Part shown: positions 10,069-18,712 of the stretch, in pieces
Numbering within the stretch: position 1 is the stretch's first letter
Layout of the letters: every line of letters starts with the position of its first letter
Assembly (NCBI GenBank): GCA_964451415.1
Contig: CAYVHU010000001.1
Coordinates: forward strand, 1-64,000
Direction of reading: 5' to 3'
Source of the DNA: CAYVHU01 sp964451415
GTDB lineage: Bacteria; Pseudomonadota; Alphaproteobacteria; Rhodospirillales; Magnetovibrionaceae
DNA length: 64,000 bases
Made by a program: the position numbers and the translations under genes
Notes under the pieces: model-generated
Seen by the model: the letters and a program-made list of their open reading frames with translations, nothing else
The model's database searches: none
What the model was told of the DNA's origin: nothing

Positions 10069-10512
10069 TCACGGGTTCACCTTGAAAACTTCCGCCGGAA
10101 CACCCGCTTTGTCGAGGACCTTTGCGTCGCGACGTATGGACTCACGAATGCTTTGGGCAATGGCGTCGATCGTCTCGATACTTTCCGCGTTTTTAATGGC
10201 CTTGCGCAAATCTCCGAAACGCTTTTCGACTTGATAGGTGTGTTTCGCACCGATGGCGGTCCGCATGGCGGCTTCCATTTTGCGATCCTCAAACAGGCCG
10301 AAATAGGCCTTGGTCACGGCGCGCCGCGCCGTTTTCGCGTCCCCGGCCTTGTATCGAGATTGCGCTTCGTCGATAAGTTGTACGATTTTCTCGCCGAGGG
10401 GCCGCCAGACCTGCTGGGGCTCCGCATGCGCCGGGACGCTCGTAAACACAATGGAGCCGGCAAGCAATCCGCTGGCGAAAAGCCCCAGCGTCGCGCAAAA
10501 GAATCTTTTCAT
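10069..10512 (-). CDS. periplasmic protein resembling the FTR1 extracytoplasmic domain
   Basis: This 147-residue protein has a clear signal peptide ending near VPAHA and is predicted to be helical and periplasmic. Its middle (YFGLFEDRKMEAAMRTAIG) matches in pattern the periplasmic domain of the FTR1 permease of the same operon (YFDVFEGSGMEAAIGLQDM), including spacing to a following basic helix. It therefore looks like a free-standing copy of the FTR1 N-terminal domain. It is the last gene of the operon FTR1, polyferredoxin, P19-like, this gene. By context it should take part in iron handling in the periplasm, perhaps in place of the cupredoxin FtrB that I do not find here. That role is inference. 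Confidence 0.75.
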   Translation of the reverse strand: MKRFFCATLGLFASGLLAGSIVFTSVPAHAEPQQVWRPLGEKIVQLIDEAQSRYKAGDAKTARRAVTKAYFGLFEDRKMEAAMRTAIGAKHTYQVEKRFGDLRKAIKNAESIETIDAIAQSIRESIRRDAKVLDKAGVPAEVFKVNP

Positions 10513-10536
10513 AACATTTCCCTGCCATTCATTCGT

Positions 10537-11070
10537 TTAATAACCACCCTTCTTCCCCGTGCCCAGATATACGAACGACCACTGCGCATGGAACGGAGCC
10601 CACCAAGGTCCGACCCCGGTTTCCTTGTCCGTATGGCGGTACATCCCGTTACGGATCGGCGGGACGATTTGGTAGTCGACCTTATATTTTCCGGGACCGT
10701 CAAGAGCGACATTCGCACCGTAATGGGGGCCGTCGGAAGCCACCATCGGCATGAACGATCCGTGGGTGGACCAAGGGGTTCCGACTTTCTTGATCTCATA
10801 GGCGACCTGCAGGTACGGGATCCATTCGCCCGCGCCGAAACCGTTCACATTGCCCTTGGTGGCGTGGATGTCCGCTTCCAGGTGGATGTCCATCTTGGCG
10901 GCCTGCGGTTCTTGCGGCTCCATTTTCACCGCTTGCAGGTAAATGGCGCCGATCTCCATGCCGTTTTTTTCCAGCGGCTCGCCGATGTGAAATTCCCCAG
11001 CCTGTACGGCCTGCGATGCAAGCCCAACGCCAACCAAAAGCGCCGCGGCCAGATATGTCCTTTTGTTCAT
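10537..11070 (-). CDS. P19/Tp34-family periplasmic iron-transport protein (FtrA-like)
   Basis: This 177-residue protein has a signal peptide (ending around VQAGE) and the P19/Tp34 fold signature: GEPLEKNGMEIGA, then HLEADIHA, and DGPHYGANV. In this family, Met and His residues of these motifs bind Cu and Fe at the dimer interface. Such proteins work with an FTR1 permease and a membrane ferredoxin to take up iron (FtrABCD in Bordetella and Brucella, P19 in Campylobacter). I chose the ATG at 11070, which has AAGGA 7 bases upstream. An in-frame ATG at 11124 would add 18 non-conserved residues ahead of the signal peptide. The gene lies between the polyferredoxin and the FTR1-domain orphan. Confidence 0.9.
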   Translation of the reverse strand: MNKRTYLAAALLVGVGLASQAVQAGEFHIGEPLEKNGMEIGAIYLQAVKMEPQEPQAAKMDIHLEADIHATKGNVNGFGAGEWIPYLQVAYEIKKVGTPWSTHGSFMPMVASDGPHYGANVALDGPGKYKVDYQIVPPIRNGMYRHTDKETGVGPWWAPFHAQWSFVYLGTGKKGGY

Positions 11071-11099
11071 GGTGTTTCCTTCTTCGTCCATACATTCAC

Positions 11100-12548
11100 T
11101 CAAAGGGGGAAAATGGCCGGCCACCAGAAGACGGCCACCACCAGGCTGCCCACAACGCCGGGCACCAGGGGCAGCCAGCGCCGGGCGGCAGGCACCTTCT
11201 GTGCGGCAAGGATTTTAGAACCGAGCCATACACTCCACAGCAGCCCGGCCACGAAAAGCCCGCCCTTGGCATAGCCGATCCCGACATCGCCAAGGCCCGT
11301 ATATTTGAGAAGATCGAAAATCTTTCCCCCCAGACCGATCACCAGCGAGACCATGGCGACGGGGGTGTACTGATAACCCAATTCGACAAATCGTTTGCGC
11401 AAATCAAGATCGCCCCCGACCTTTCCCGACAACCATGCCGACACCGCGGTGGCGAGGGAAAGAAGGGCCGTCAGGACCACCATGCACGCTAGCATGAAGC
11501 CCGCGATCATCATAAAATCAAGCCACATGAAGACTTCCCTGTGCTGCGGCTGCACCACCATCAACCACGCAGGTCCCGGCGTGCCGATCCAATACCATCC
11601 ATGGCCCAGGAACCATTCTCCGACGGCTTGGCGCAGCGTATTATACAAAGGCAGGCTCAGCCACAAAAACCCGCCCGCGGCAATCCCCGTGCCGATAAAC
11701 AAGAACCACACTTCGGCAAGGTTGGGATGGTGTTTGCGAATGGTTTCGATTTCTTCGCCGGGGTGCCTGAGACGCAGGAAGAGACCGCCCCGGGACTGGG
11801 GCGCGACGCAGCGGAAGCATTCGATGCAATGGCGCGATTCTTCCTTGCGTTTTAAGTCGATCATGGTCGGGCAAAGGCCCTTTTCGCTCAAGACATCGCC
11901 GCCGGGTATTTTGTTCTTGGGCACGAAGTGAACGGCCCCAAGCCTTGAAAACACCCCCAAAAGCAGACCGATCGGACACATGTGACGACACCACGCCCGT
12001 TTGTTGCGTCCGTAAATGAAGCCGATCACGATGGCGGCGGCCATGGTCCCGCCAAAGACCTCGGCGATGGCCTGCGGGTAGTCGCGCACACCGACGGTCT
12101 GCCCCAAAATCGTAATGATCAAAAAACTGACGATGGGCGTTCCCGGCCAACTCAGCCACCGGGGAATGGCGCGGCGAAGACCCTTTTTGTTCGCCCACTC
12201 AGACGCCGCCCCCATGGGACAAAGAAGACCGCACCAGCTTCGCCCGGTAAAAATAACGGACAAAAACACCAACGGGAACCACACCCCCCACATCACCATA
12301 TTTGCAAACGTCGCGTAATCGGTGAAGGGGGTCGCGTTCGCAGTGTGATCCGGCAGGAACGGCGGCACGGCAATGAGGGCCAGAAAACACAAGAACGTGA
12401 CGGTGTGAACCCAGACGATTTTGTCACGGTGGGTCACGAAAAACGTTTCTATTTTTCGTGTTATCCGCCACAGGCGTGAACGGGAATCCCCATCGTGGGC
12501 CTGCCCTGAAGGAACATGAGGCCCGCTCTCTTTATTGAGGCCGTGCAC
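11100..12548 (-). CDS. membrane polyferredoxin, NapH/FtrD-like 4Fe-4S protein
   Basis: This is a membrane protein of about 482 residues with several transmembrane segments. It carries two cysteine clusters of the NapH/CcoG type: CGLLCPMG near residue 105 and CRHMCPIG near 175, plus CIECFRC further on. These clusters bind 4Fe-4S centres and suggest electron transfer across the membrane, like FtrD in the FtrABCD iron-uptake system. I propose a GTG start at 12548 because a perfect GGAGG lies 6 bases upstream; this makes the gene overlap the end of the FTR1 gene by 17 bases, a sign of translational coupling. An ATG at 12608 has no such site. Assignment to iron uptake rests on the neighbours. Confidence 0.88.
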   Translation of the reverse strand: MHGLNKESGPHVPSGQAHDGDSRSRLWRITRKIETFFVTHRDKIVWVHTVTFLCFLALIAVPPFLPDHTANATPFTDYATFANMVMWGVWFPLVFLSVIFTGRSWCGLLCPMGAASEWANKKGLRRAIPRWLSWPGTPIVSFLIITILGQTVGVRDYPQAIAEVFGGTMAAAIVIGFIYGRNKRAWCRHMCPIGLLLGVFSRLGAVHFVPKNKIPGGDVLSEKGLCPTMIDLKRKEESRHCIECFRCVAPQSRGGLFLRLRHPGEEIETIRKHHPNLAEVWFLFIGTGIAAGGFLWLSLPLYNTLRQAVGEWFLGHGWYWIGTPGPAWLMVVQPQHREVFMWLDFMMIAGFMLACMVVLTALLSLATAVSAWLSGKVGGDLDLRKRFVELGYQYTPVAMVSLVIGLGGKIFDLLKYTGLGDVGIGYAKGGLFVAGLLWSVWLGSKILAAQKVPAARRWLPLVPGVVGSLVVAVFWWPAIFPL

Positions 12549-13779
12549 CTTTGGCCTCCACCGCCATGTGGTTGCGCCGTTTGCGCAGCCACAGATATAT
12601 GCCCCCACCCAGCAGCGGAACGATCAGGGCCGCTTGAACGGCGACGCCTTCGACGGTGGGGAAAAGGCCCAACCACGACACCCGCGGCACCCAATCCAAC
12701 GGGGTAATCGAAACCCAGCGGACTTCTTGCAGTTCCACGATGGCCGTCCCGGCGAAGGTCACGGAAAGGAAATAGAGGAAGACCGCCGTGAGAGAGAAAA
12801 ATGCTCCCATGGGAAGACGGAACGACGCCGAGCGCATCACCCAGAACAAGACGCCCAGGGCCGCCACGGCACCCACAAAGCCGGAAACAACGGCAACCGT
12901 CTGTCCCTGCGCCCCGGCGGCCAGAGCCTGATAGAATAAAACCGTTTCCGCACCTTCACGGTAGACGGCCAAAAATGCGGCGAAACCCAACGTGAGCAAC
13001 CTGCCGCCGGACAGGGCCCGCTCGATGCGCCCGTGCACGTACTGCTGCCAGCGGTCGGCTTCTCGTTTGGAAATAAACCAGTAACTGACATAAAACAGCA
13101 CCGCTGAAGCGAGCAGCAAGGTCACACCTTCAAGCCCCCCGCGCGAGGCACCCGCAAGCGCGATCACCGAAGTCAGGATATAGGCGGTCAAAAGGCTGGC
13201 GGCGATGCCCCATCCGGCCCCAAAGTAAATCACGCGGACCTTGTCGCTTTCTCCGGCGCGGCGCAAATAGGTGGCCAACGCGGTGATGATCAAAATCGCT
13301 TCAAACCCCTCGCGCACCAGAATCAGGAACGATTGGAGCAAAGTCGACAAAAAGCCGTTTTCGACGGTGGCCTGAAATTGCGCCGCCTTCGCCATTTCCT
13401 GGCGCAGACTGCGCCACGCGGCGGCGACCTTTTTACGCGGCGCCCCTTTCGTCGTCAGCCCGATAACACCGCTGAAACCGGCTTCGATATCCCCCTTGAG
13501 GTCCATATCCTGCAAACCGATTGCGGCCTCCATGCCGCTGCCTTCGAAAACGTCGAAATAGAGAGAGGATATTTTATCCGCCGTGGCCAGGCCGTCTTTG
13601 GGAACATAAGAGCCGATCGCAGCATCGCCTTGCGTGATGACGGCATTGGAAACCTTGGCGAAATCAACTTGCTGCGCTTGGGCGCGCGCCGCCGAAGCCA
13701 GAGCCGTCAGAACCAGGACCAGGCTGACGATCAATCCGGTGGTGAAAAACGACGTCACGCCGGGAAGCAACTTTTTCAT
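12532..13779 (-). CDS. FTR1-family high-affinity iron permease with periplasmic domain
   Basis: This 415-residue protein has a signal/anchor, a periplasmic helical domain of about 130 residues and a seven-helix FTR1 permease. The two REXXE iron-binding motifs are present as REGFE and REGAE. FTR1 permeases move ferric iron through the inner membrane; the bacterial EfeU and FtrC proteins are relatives. I chose the ATG at 13779 with AAGGA upstream; the frame extends 36 residues further but without conservation. It is the first gene of the four-gene minus-strand iron operon. A palindromic Fur-type sequence lies about 90 bases upstream of the start. Confidence 0.94.
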   Translation of the reverse strand: MKKLLPGVTSFFTTGLIVSLVLVLTALASAARAQAQQVDFAKVSNAVITQGDAAIGSYVPKDGLATADKISSLYFDVFEGSGMEAAIGLQDMDLKGDIEAGFSGVIGLTTKGAPRKKVAAAWRSLRQEMAKAAQFQATVENGFLSTLLQSFLILVREGFEAILIITALATYLRRAGESDKVRVIYFGAGWGIAASLLTAYILTSVIALAGASRGGLEGVTLLLASAVLFYVSYWFISKREADRWQQYVHGRIERALSGGRLLTLGFAAFLAVYREGAETVLFYQALAAGAQGQTVAVVSGFVGAVAALGVLFWVMRSASFRLPMGAFFSLTAVFLYFLSVTFAGTAIVELQEVRWVSITPLDWVPRVSWLGLFPTVEGVAVQAALIVPLLGGGIYLWLRKRRNHMAVEAKGARPQ

Positions 13780-13868
13780 CGGGTTTCCTTGTTCTCTTGG
13801 TGCGCTTGGTTCTCGTGGTGCTCTTGCCATGCGGCCCTTGGGGACCCTTTGGGACTCTTTATTTATGC

Positions 13869-13889
13869 AAATGCGAGCCATTCTCATTT
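13869..13889 (-). promoter_or_regulatory. candidate Fur box upstream of iron operon
   Basis: On the minus strand this reads AAATGAGAATGG followed by CTCGCATTT, an imperfect inverted repeat with AAATG(A/C)G arms. It resembles Fur operators and sits about 90-110 bases ahead of the FTR1 start, where a promoter would be expected. Iron repression is an inference from sequence and context. Confidence 0.5.
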
Positions 13890-14019
13890 ACAGGTTTAAT
13901 AAACCAATGAAACGCCCGAAGTCAAGCCATTTCCTCAGCGCACATGGGCGCCGCACCGACATACAGATGCAATCCTCGTGCCCATACGGCCTTATGATGA
14001 AGATCTTGCGATGGGGGGA

Positions 14020-14952
14020 TCAATATCCTCGACGGATATCCACGATGTGATCGGGAACACCGCCGCTTTCCAGCGTGCGAATGCCCGTTACGATCACGGC
14101 CATGGCGCTTTTAGGCGTTGTGACGCTGGCGATATGCGGCGTCACAAAGACGTTTTCCAGGCCCCAGTAGGGATGCGCGGAAGGCAGAGGTTCGACGGTG
14201 AACACATCCAAAGCGGCCCCTTGGATATGGCCTGCGCCCAAGGCCGCAATCAACGCGTCGTCTTGAACGCTCGATCCGCGCCCGGCGTTGATCACAAACG
14301 CGCCGCGCGGCAGGTCCGCCAAAGTCTCGCCATTCAAGATGCCGCGCGTCGCATCGGTTTCGGGCAACAGACACACCAAGATGTCCGTGCGCTTCAAAAA
14401 TGCTTTCAATTGGCTCTCGCCGGCAAAGCTTTCGACCCCTGCGCAGTCCTTGTGCGTACGGCTCCACCCGGCCAAATCGGTAAAGCCCAGCCTCAGCAAA
14501 ATGCGCGCCGCCGCCGCGCCCAGTTCGCCGAAACCCAAAATACCGACCCGGCGTTTTGCCGTTTCGGCGTTCACGTGCTGGACCCACGCACGCGCCCTTT
14601 GCTGAGAGGCGTAACCGGGCATGTCGCGGTGAAAGTGCAAAACCCAATGAACGATGTATTCCACCATGCCCGACGTCAGTCGGGGATCGACCTGGCGCAC
14701 GATGGGGATGTCGCGCGGCAAAGTCGGATCCTTGAGCAGCGCATCCACGCCTGCGCCCAGATTAAAAATGGCTTTCACATTGGGCAGAGCGCCCAGCACG
14801 CCCGACGGCGGCTTCCACACCAGGGCGTAGGACACATCCGCCGGATCAAAATCGTCTTCACCCCACACCCAAAAATTCGCCCCGCACATGAACTCATCGG
14901 CCGCCGCACGCCACGGTGCGGGATCGTCGGGGCTGACATACAATAAATTCAT
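14020..14952 (-). CDS. ghrA: glyoxylate/hydroxypyruvate reductase, D-2-hydroxyacid dehydrogenase family
   Basis: This 310-residue enzyme belongs to the GhrA branch of D-2-hydroxyacid dehydrogenases, which reduce glyoxylate and hydroxypyruvate with NADPH. The Rossmann motif appears as GILGFGELG (around residue 138). The catalytic Arg lies in INAGRGSS, the Glu in DVFTVEPLP and the His in TPHIAS. The GhrA-type N-terminus (WxxxLPNVKAIFNLGAGVD) is present. It overlaps the end of yejF by 4 bases and is the last gene of the yejABEF operon, an arrangement whose functional meaning I cannot tell. The exact substrate is inferred from the subfamily. Confidence 0.85.
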   Translation of the reverse strand: MNLLYVSPDDPAPWRAAADEFMCGANFWVWGEDDFDPADVSYALVWKPPSGVLGALPNVKAIFNLGAGVDALLKDPTLPRDIPIVRQVDPRLTSGMVEYIVHWVLHFHRDMPGYASQQRARAWVQHVNAETAKRRVGILGFGELGAAAARILLRLGFTDLAGWSRTHKDCAGVESFAGESQLKAFLKRTDILVCLLPETDATRGILNGETLADLPRGAFVINAGRGSSVQDDALIAALGAGHIQGAALDVFTVEPLPSAHPYWGLENVFVTPHIASVTTPKSAMAVIVTGIRTLESGGVPDHIVDIRRGY

Positions 14953-16574
14953 GTTTTCACGACACCCGGTTCGTCGGCTTCGATGTTGAACGCCGCATCC
15001 ATCAAGGCCCGGGTATACGATTCACGCGGGGCCTCGAAAATCTGCTGCGCAGAACCATGCTCCACGATACGGCCATTGCGCATCACCAAAACGTTGTGCG
15101 CCAAGGCACGCACCACCTTCAAATCATGGCTGATGAACAGGTAGCTCAGATCGTATTTCACCTGCAACGCGCGCAGCAAATCCACCACCTGGGCCTGCAC
15201 CGAAACGTCCAGAGCACTGGTCGGTTCGTCCAACACGATAAACTCGGGCTTCAAGATCAAGGCGCGGGCGATGGAAATACGCTGGCGTTGACCGCCGGAA
15301 AACTCGTGGGGGTAACGATCCATAATGTCGGCATTGAGCCCCACTTCCTGCAGGACATCCGCCACCAGCGCGCGGCGTTGGGCTTGCGTTTTGGCAAGGG
15401 CGTGGACCGCCAAGCCCTCGCCGACAATCTCCGCCACCGACATCCGCGGACTGAGCGAACCGTAAGGGTCTTGAAAAACGATCTGCATGTCTTTACGCAA
15501 AGGACGAACGGCCTTGGCACTGAGGTTATGAATATCCCGGCCCTTGAAACGAATGGCGCCGCGTGAGCGTTCCAGGCGCAACAGTGCGCGTCCCAGCGTC
15601 GATTTTCCGGACCCGCTTTCCCCGACCACGCCCAGGGTATGGCCTTTTTTGACCGCCAGATTCACTCCGTCCACCGCCTTCACATGTCCCACGGTGCGCC
15701 GGATCATGCCTTTTTTGATGGGAAACCAAACCTTGAGATCGGTACTTTCCATCATCTGCGGGGCATCGGCGCGCGCCGGCCTGGGATGGCCCTTGGGTTC
15801 GGCGGCGAGCAACTTCTTGGTGTAGGGGTGCGCCGGGTGCGCAAACAACGTCTGCGCCGCGCCATGTTCGACAATTTTGCCGTCGTGCATGACGTAGGCC
15901 CGGTCCGCGATCCGTTTCACAATGCCAAGATCATGGGTGATGAATAAAATGCCCAGCCCCATTTTCTTCTGCAACGCGCAAAGCAACTCCAGAATTTGCG
16001 CCTGAATGGTCACATCCACGGCTGTGGTGGGTTCGTCTGCGATCAGCAAATCGGGTTCGTTCGCCAACGCCATAGCGATCATGATGCGCTGCTGCTGACC
16101 GCCTGAAAATTCGTGAGGAAGATTGCTGAGACGCGAAATCTGTTCGCCCATCCCCACCAGTTCCATCAGTTCCTTCACCCGTGCAAGAACGACGGCCTTG
16201 GACAGGTGGTTGTGAATGGTGATGACTTCGGCGATCTGATCGCCGACACGATGAAGGGGATTGAGACTGGTCAAGGGCTCTTGAAAAACAATCGAGATTT
16301 CCTTGCCGCGCAGGGCACGCATGACCCCCTTGGGCGCTCCCATCAATTCCCGGCCCTTGAATGTGATCGAACCCGAGGGATGGCGGGCATGCGGATAGGG
16401 CAGCAACTGCATGATCGACAGCGCGCTCACCGACTTTCCCGAACCCGATTCGCCGACCAGCGCCACGGTTTCGCCGCGCTCCACATGGAAAGAGACACCG
16501 CGCACGGCTTCCACGGCGCGCGCATCATCACCGAAGACAACCGAGAGGTTTTCCACTTCGAGAAGACGGCTCAT
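14949..16574 (-). CDS. yejF: peptide/microcin ABC transporter, fused double ATPase YejF
   Basis: This 541-residue protein contains two complete ABC ATPase domains in tandem. Each has a Walker A (GESGSGKS), an LSGGQ-type signature (FSGGQQQR and FSGGQRQR) and a Walker B (ADEPTTA and LDEPTSA). Fused ATPases of this type power oligopeptide importers, and with the permeases and binding protein beside it this is YejF of the YejABEF system. In enterobacteria that system imports microcin C and peptides and aids resistance to antimicrobial peptides. It overlaps yejE and ghrA by 4 bases each. Confidence 0.94.
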   Translation of the reverse strand: MSRLLEVENLSVVFGDDARAVEAVRGVSFHVERGETVALVGESGSGKSVSALSIMQLLPYPHARHPSGSITFKGRELMGAPKGVMRALRGKEISIVFQEPLTSLNPLHRVGDQIAEVITIHNHLSKAVVLARVKELMELVGMGEQISRLSNLPHEFSGGQQQRIMIAMALANEPDLLIADEPTTAVDVTIQAQILELLCALQKKMGLGILFITHDLGIVKRIADRAYVMHDGKIVEHGAAQTLFAHPAHPYTKKLLAAEPKGHPRPARADAPQMMESTDLKVWFPIKKGMIRRTVGHVKAVDGVNLAVKKGHTLGVVGESGSGKSTLGRALLRLERSRGAIRFKGRDIHNLSAKAVRPLRKDMQIVFQDPYGSLSPRMSVAEIVGEGLAVHALAKTQAQRRALVADVLQEVGLNADIMDRYPHEFSGGQRQRISIARALILKPEFIVLDEPTSALDVSVQAQVVDLLRALQVKYDLSYLFISHDLKVVRALAHNVLVMRNGRIVEHGSAQQIFEAPRESYTRALMDAAFNIEADEPGVVKT

Positions 16575-17626
16575 TGACGAAACACTTTGCGCGGATCGAA
16601 GGCGTCACGCACAGCCTCACCGATGAACACCAGCAACGTCAACATGATGGAAATGACGAGAAACGAAGTCAAGCCCAGCCACGGCGCTTGCAGATTGTTT
16701 TTGCCCTGGTTCAGCAGCTCCCCCAGCGAGGCCGAACCCGGCGGCAAACCGAAGCCCAGAAAATCCAGCGCCGTCAGCGTGGTGATGGAGCCCGACGTGA
16801 TAAACGGCAAAAACGTGATGGTGGCGACCATGGCGTTGGGCAAAATGTGGCGGAACATAATGACGGGATTGGAAACCCCCAGCGCACGCGCCGCACGCAC
16901 GTAATCTAAATTCCGGGTCTTGTAGAATTCCGCCCTCACCACGCCGACGAGACTCATCCAGCTGAACAGCAACATGATGCCCAGAAGCCACCAGAAATTG
17001 GGTTGCACCATCGAGGCCAGAATAATGAGCAGATACAGCATCGGCAGCCCGGACCAGATTTCAATGAAGCGCTGAAACAGCAAATCCGTCAGCCCGCCGA
17101 AATAGCCCTGCACCGCCCCCGCGGCAATGCCGATCACGGAGCTGACGACGCTCAGCGTCAAACCGAACAAGATGGAGATGCGAAACCCATAAAGCAGCCG
17201 CGCCGCCACGTCGCGGCCCTGGTCGTCGGTGCCGAGAATATTGGATGCCGACGGCGGACTGGGGGCGGGCTGATCCAAGGCATAGTTCACGGTATCGTAG
17301 GAAAACCGTACCGGCGGCCAAATCATCCAGCCATTCTTATTGATCAGGTCCTGAACCTCGGGGTCGGCGTACACGGCGGGCGTTTCCAAAAAACCACCAA
17401 ACACGGTTTCGGGATAATCCTTGAAGATGGGCATGTAATACGCGCCCTTGTATTCGATCAAAAGAGGCCGGTCGTTGGCGATCACCTCGGCGAACAGGCT
17501 CATAAGAAACAGCACCAGAAAAATCCAAAACGACCAGTACCCCCGCCGGTTGGCCTTGAAATTATCGAACCTGCGCCGGTTCAGCGGCGACAGCGTGAAG
17601 GTGCGAAAACATTTCTCCTGCGCCAT
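16571..17626 (-). CDS. yejE: peptide/microcin ABC transporter permease YejE
   Basis: This 351-residue inner-membrane permease has an N-terminal helix (NRRRFDNFKANRRGYWSFWIF) typical of DppC/OppC proteins, a periplasmic insert and a BPD-type permease core. The EAA-like loop is seen as VRAARALGVSNPVIMFRHILPNA. The long insert after the first helix is characteristic of YejE. It overlaps yejF by 4 bases and follows yejB by 3 bases, so the operon is tightly packed. Confidence 0.94.
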   Translation of the reverse strand: MAQEKCFRTFTLSPLNRRRFDNFKANRRGYWSFWIFLVLFLMSLFAEVIANDRPLLIEYKGAYYMPIFKDYPETVFGGFLETPAVYADPEVQDLINKNGWMIWPPVRFSYDTVNYALDQPAPSPPSASNILGTDDQGRDVAARLLYGFRISILFGLTLSVVSSVIGIAAGAVQGYFGGLTDLLFQRFIEIWSGLPMLYLLIILASMVQPNFWWLLGIMLLFSWMSLVGVVRAEFYKTRNLDYVRAARALGVSNPVIMFRHILPNAMVATITFLPFITSGSITTLTALDFLGFGLPPGSASLGELLNQGKNNLQAPWLGLTSFLVISIMLTLLVFIGEAVRDAFDPRKVFRQ

Positions 17627-17629
17627 GGC

Positions 17630-18703
17630 CTAGCGCTCCACCTTCTCGAAGTCGATGCGTGGATCGACCACGTGGTACATGAGATCGCCCACCAGCGAGA
17701 GCACCAGCCCCAGCAAAGTGAAGATGTAAAGGGTGCCGAACATCACCGGATAGTCACGGTTGACCGCCGCCTGGAACCCCAGCAGACCCAGGCCGTCCAG
17801 GGAAAAGATGATCTCGCTGAGCAGCGCGCTGGTGAACAAGATGGATATGAACGCGGTGGGAAACCCGGCAATGACGATCAACATCGCGTTGCGGAAGACG
17901 TGTCCGTACATGACGCGCCGCTCACTCAAGCCCTTGGCGCGTGCGGTCATGACGTATTGTTTGTTGATCTCTTCCAGGTACGAATTTTTCGTGAGCATGG
18001 TCAGGCTGGCGAACCCGCCGACAACCATGGAACTTATGGGCAGGGTCAAATGCCAGAAATAATCCTTGATCTGCCCCCAGGTGGAAAGATCGGCAAAGTT
18101 TTCCGACGTCAAACCACGCAACGGGAAAATATCAAAATAGCGCCCCCCCGCAAACAAAACGATCAACAAAATGGCGAACAAAAAGCTGGGAACCGCGTTG
18201 CCGACAATCACCACCGACGATGACGCCACATCGAAACGCGACCCGTCGCGCACCGCTTTGGAAATACCCAGCGGAATCGAGATCATATACACCAGCAACG
18301 TCGTCCACAGACCCAGTGAAATGGAGACCGGCAATTTGTCGAGCACCAGATCGATCACCGAGCGATCGCGAAAGTAGCTGTTGCCGAAATTGAACGTCGC
18401 ATAATTCTTGAGCATCAACAAAAAACGCGTGCCGAGCGGCTTGTCGAAACCGTAGAGTTTGTTGAGCCGTTTGATAAACGCAGGATCCAGGCCACGCTGG
18501 CCGCGACTGTCCTTGGCCGTGACGGTCTTAGGTCCCTGGCCGGAAACCCGCGCCACGGCGTCCACATTCATCCCGCGCACCTTGGCGATCATCTGCTCCA
18601 CCGGCCCGCCCGGGGCCGCTTGAACGATGATAAAATTAATCGCCATGATGCCGAGCAGCGTCGGAACAATCAATAACAGGCGGCGAAGAATATAGGAAGC
18701 CAT
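17630..18703 (-). CDS. yejB: peptide/microcin ABC transporter permease YejB
   Basis: This 357-residue permease of the DppB/OppB family begins with the standard signature (YILRRLLLIVPTLLGI). It carries the permease core with the EAA-like loop TARAKGLSERRVMYGHVFRNA. An extra segment after the first membrane helix (about residues 35-75) is typical of YejB. It pairs with YejE in the inner membrane and lies between yejA and yejE with short gaps. Confidence 0.94.
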   Translation of the reverse strand: MASYILRRLLLIVPTLLGIMAINFIIVQAAPGGPVEQMIAKVRGMNVDAVARVSGQGPKTVTAKDSRGQRGLDPAFIKRLNKLYGFDKPLGTRFLLMLKNYATFNFGNSYFRDRSVIDLVLDKLPVSISLGLWTTLLVYMISIPLGISKAVRDGSRFDVASSSVVIVGNAVPSFLFAILLIVLFAGGRYFDIFPLRGLTSENFADLSTWGQIKDYFWHLTLPISSMVVGGFASLTMLTKNSYLEEINKQYVMTARAKGLSERRVMYGHVFRNAMLIVIAGFPTAFISILFTSALLSEIIFSLDGLGLLGFQAAVNRDYPVMFGTLYIFTLLGLVLSLVGDLMYHVVDPRIDFEKVER

Positions 18704-18712
18704 GGGTGTGGA

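Noticed and set aside
10153..11274. Long plus-strand open frame opposite the iron operon
   Set aside because: The minus-strand genes have signal peptides, family motifs and ribosome-binding sites; this frame has none.
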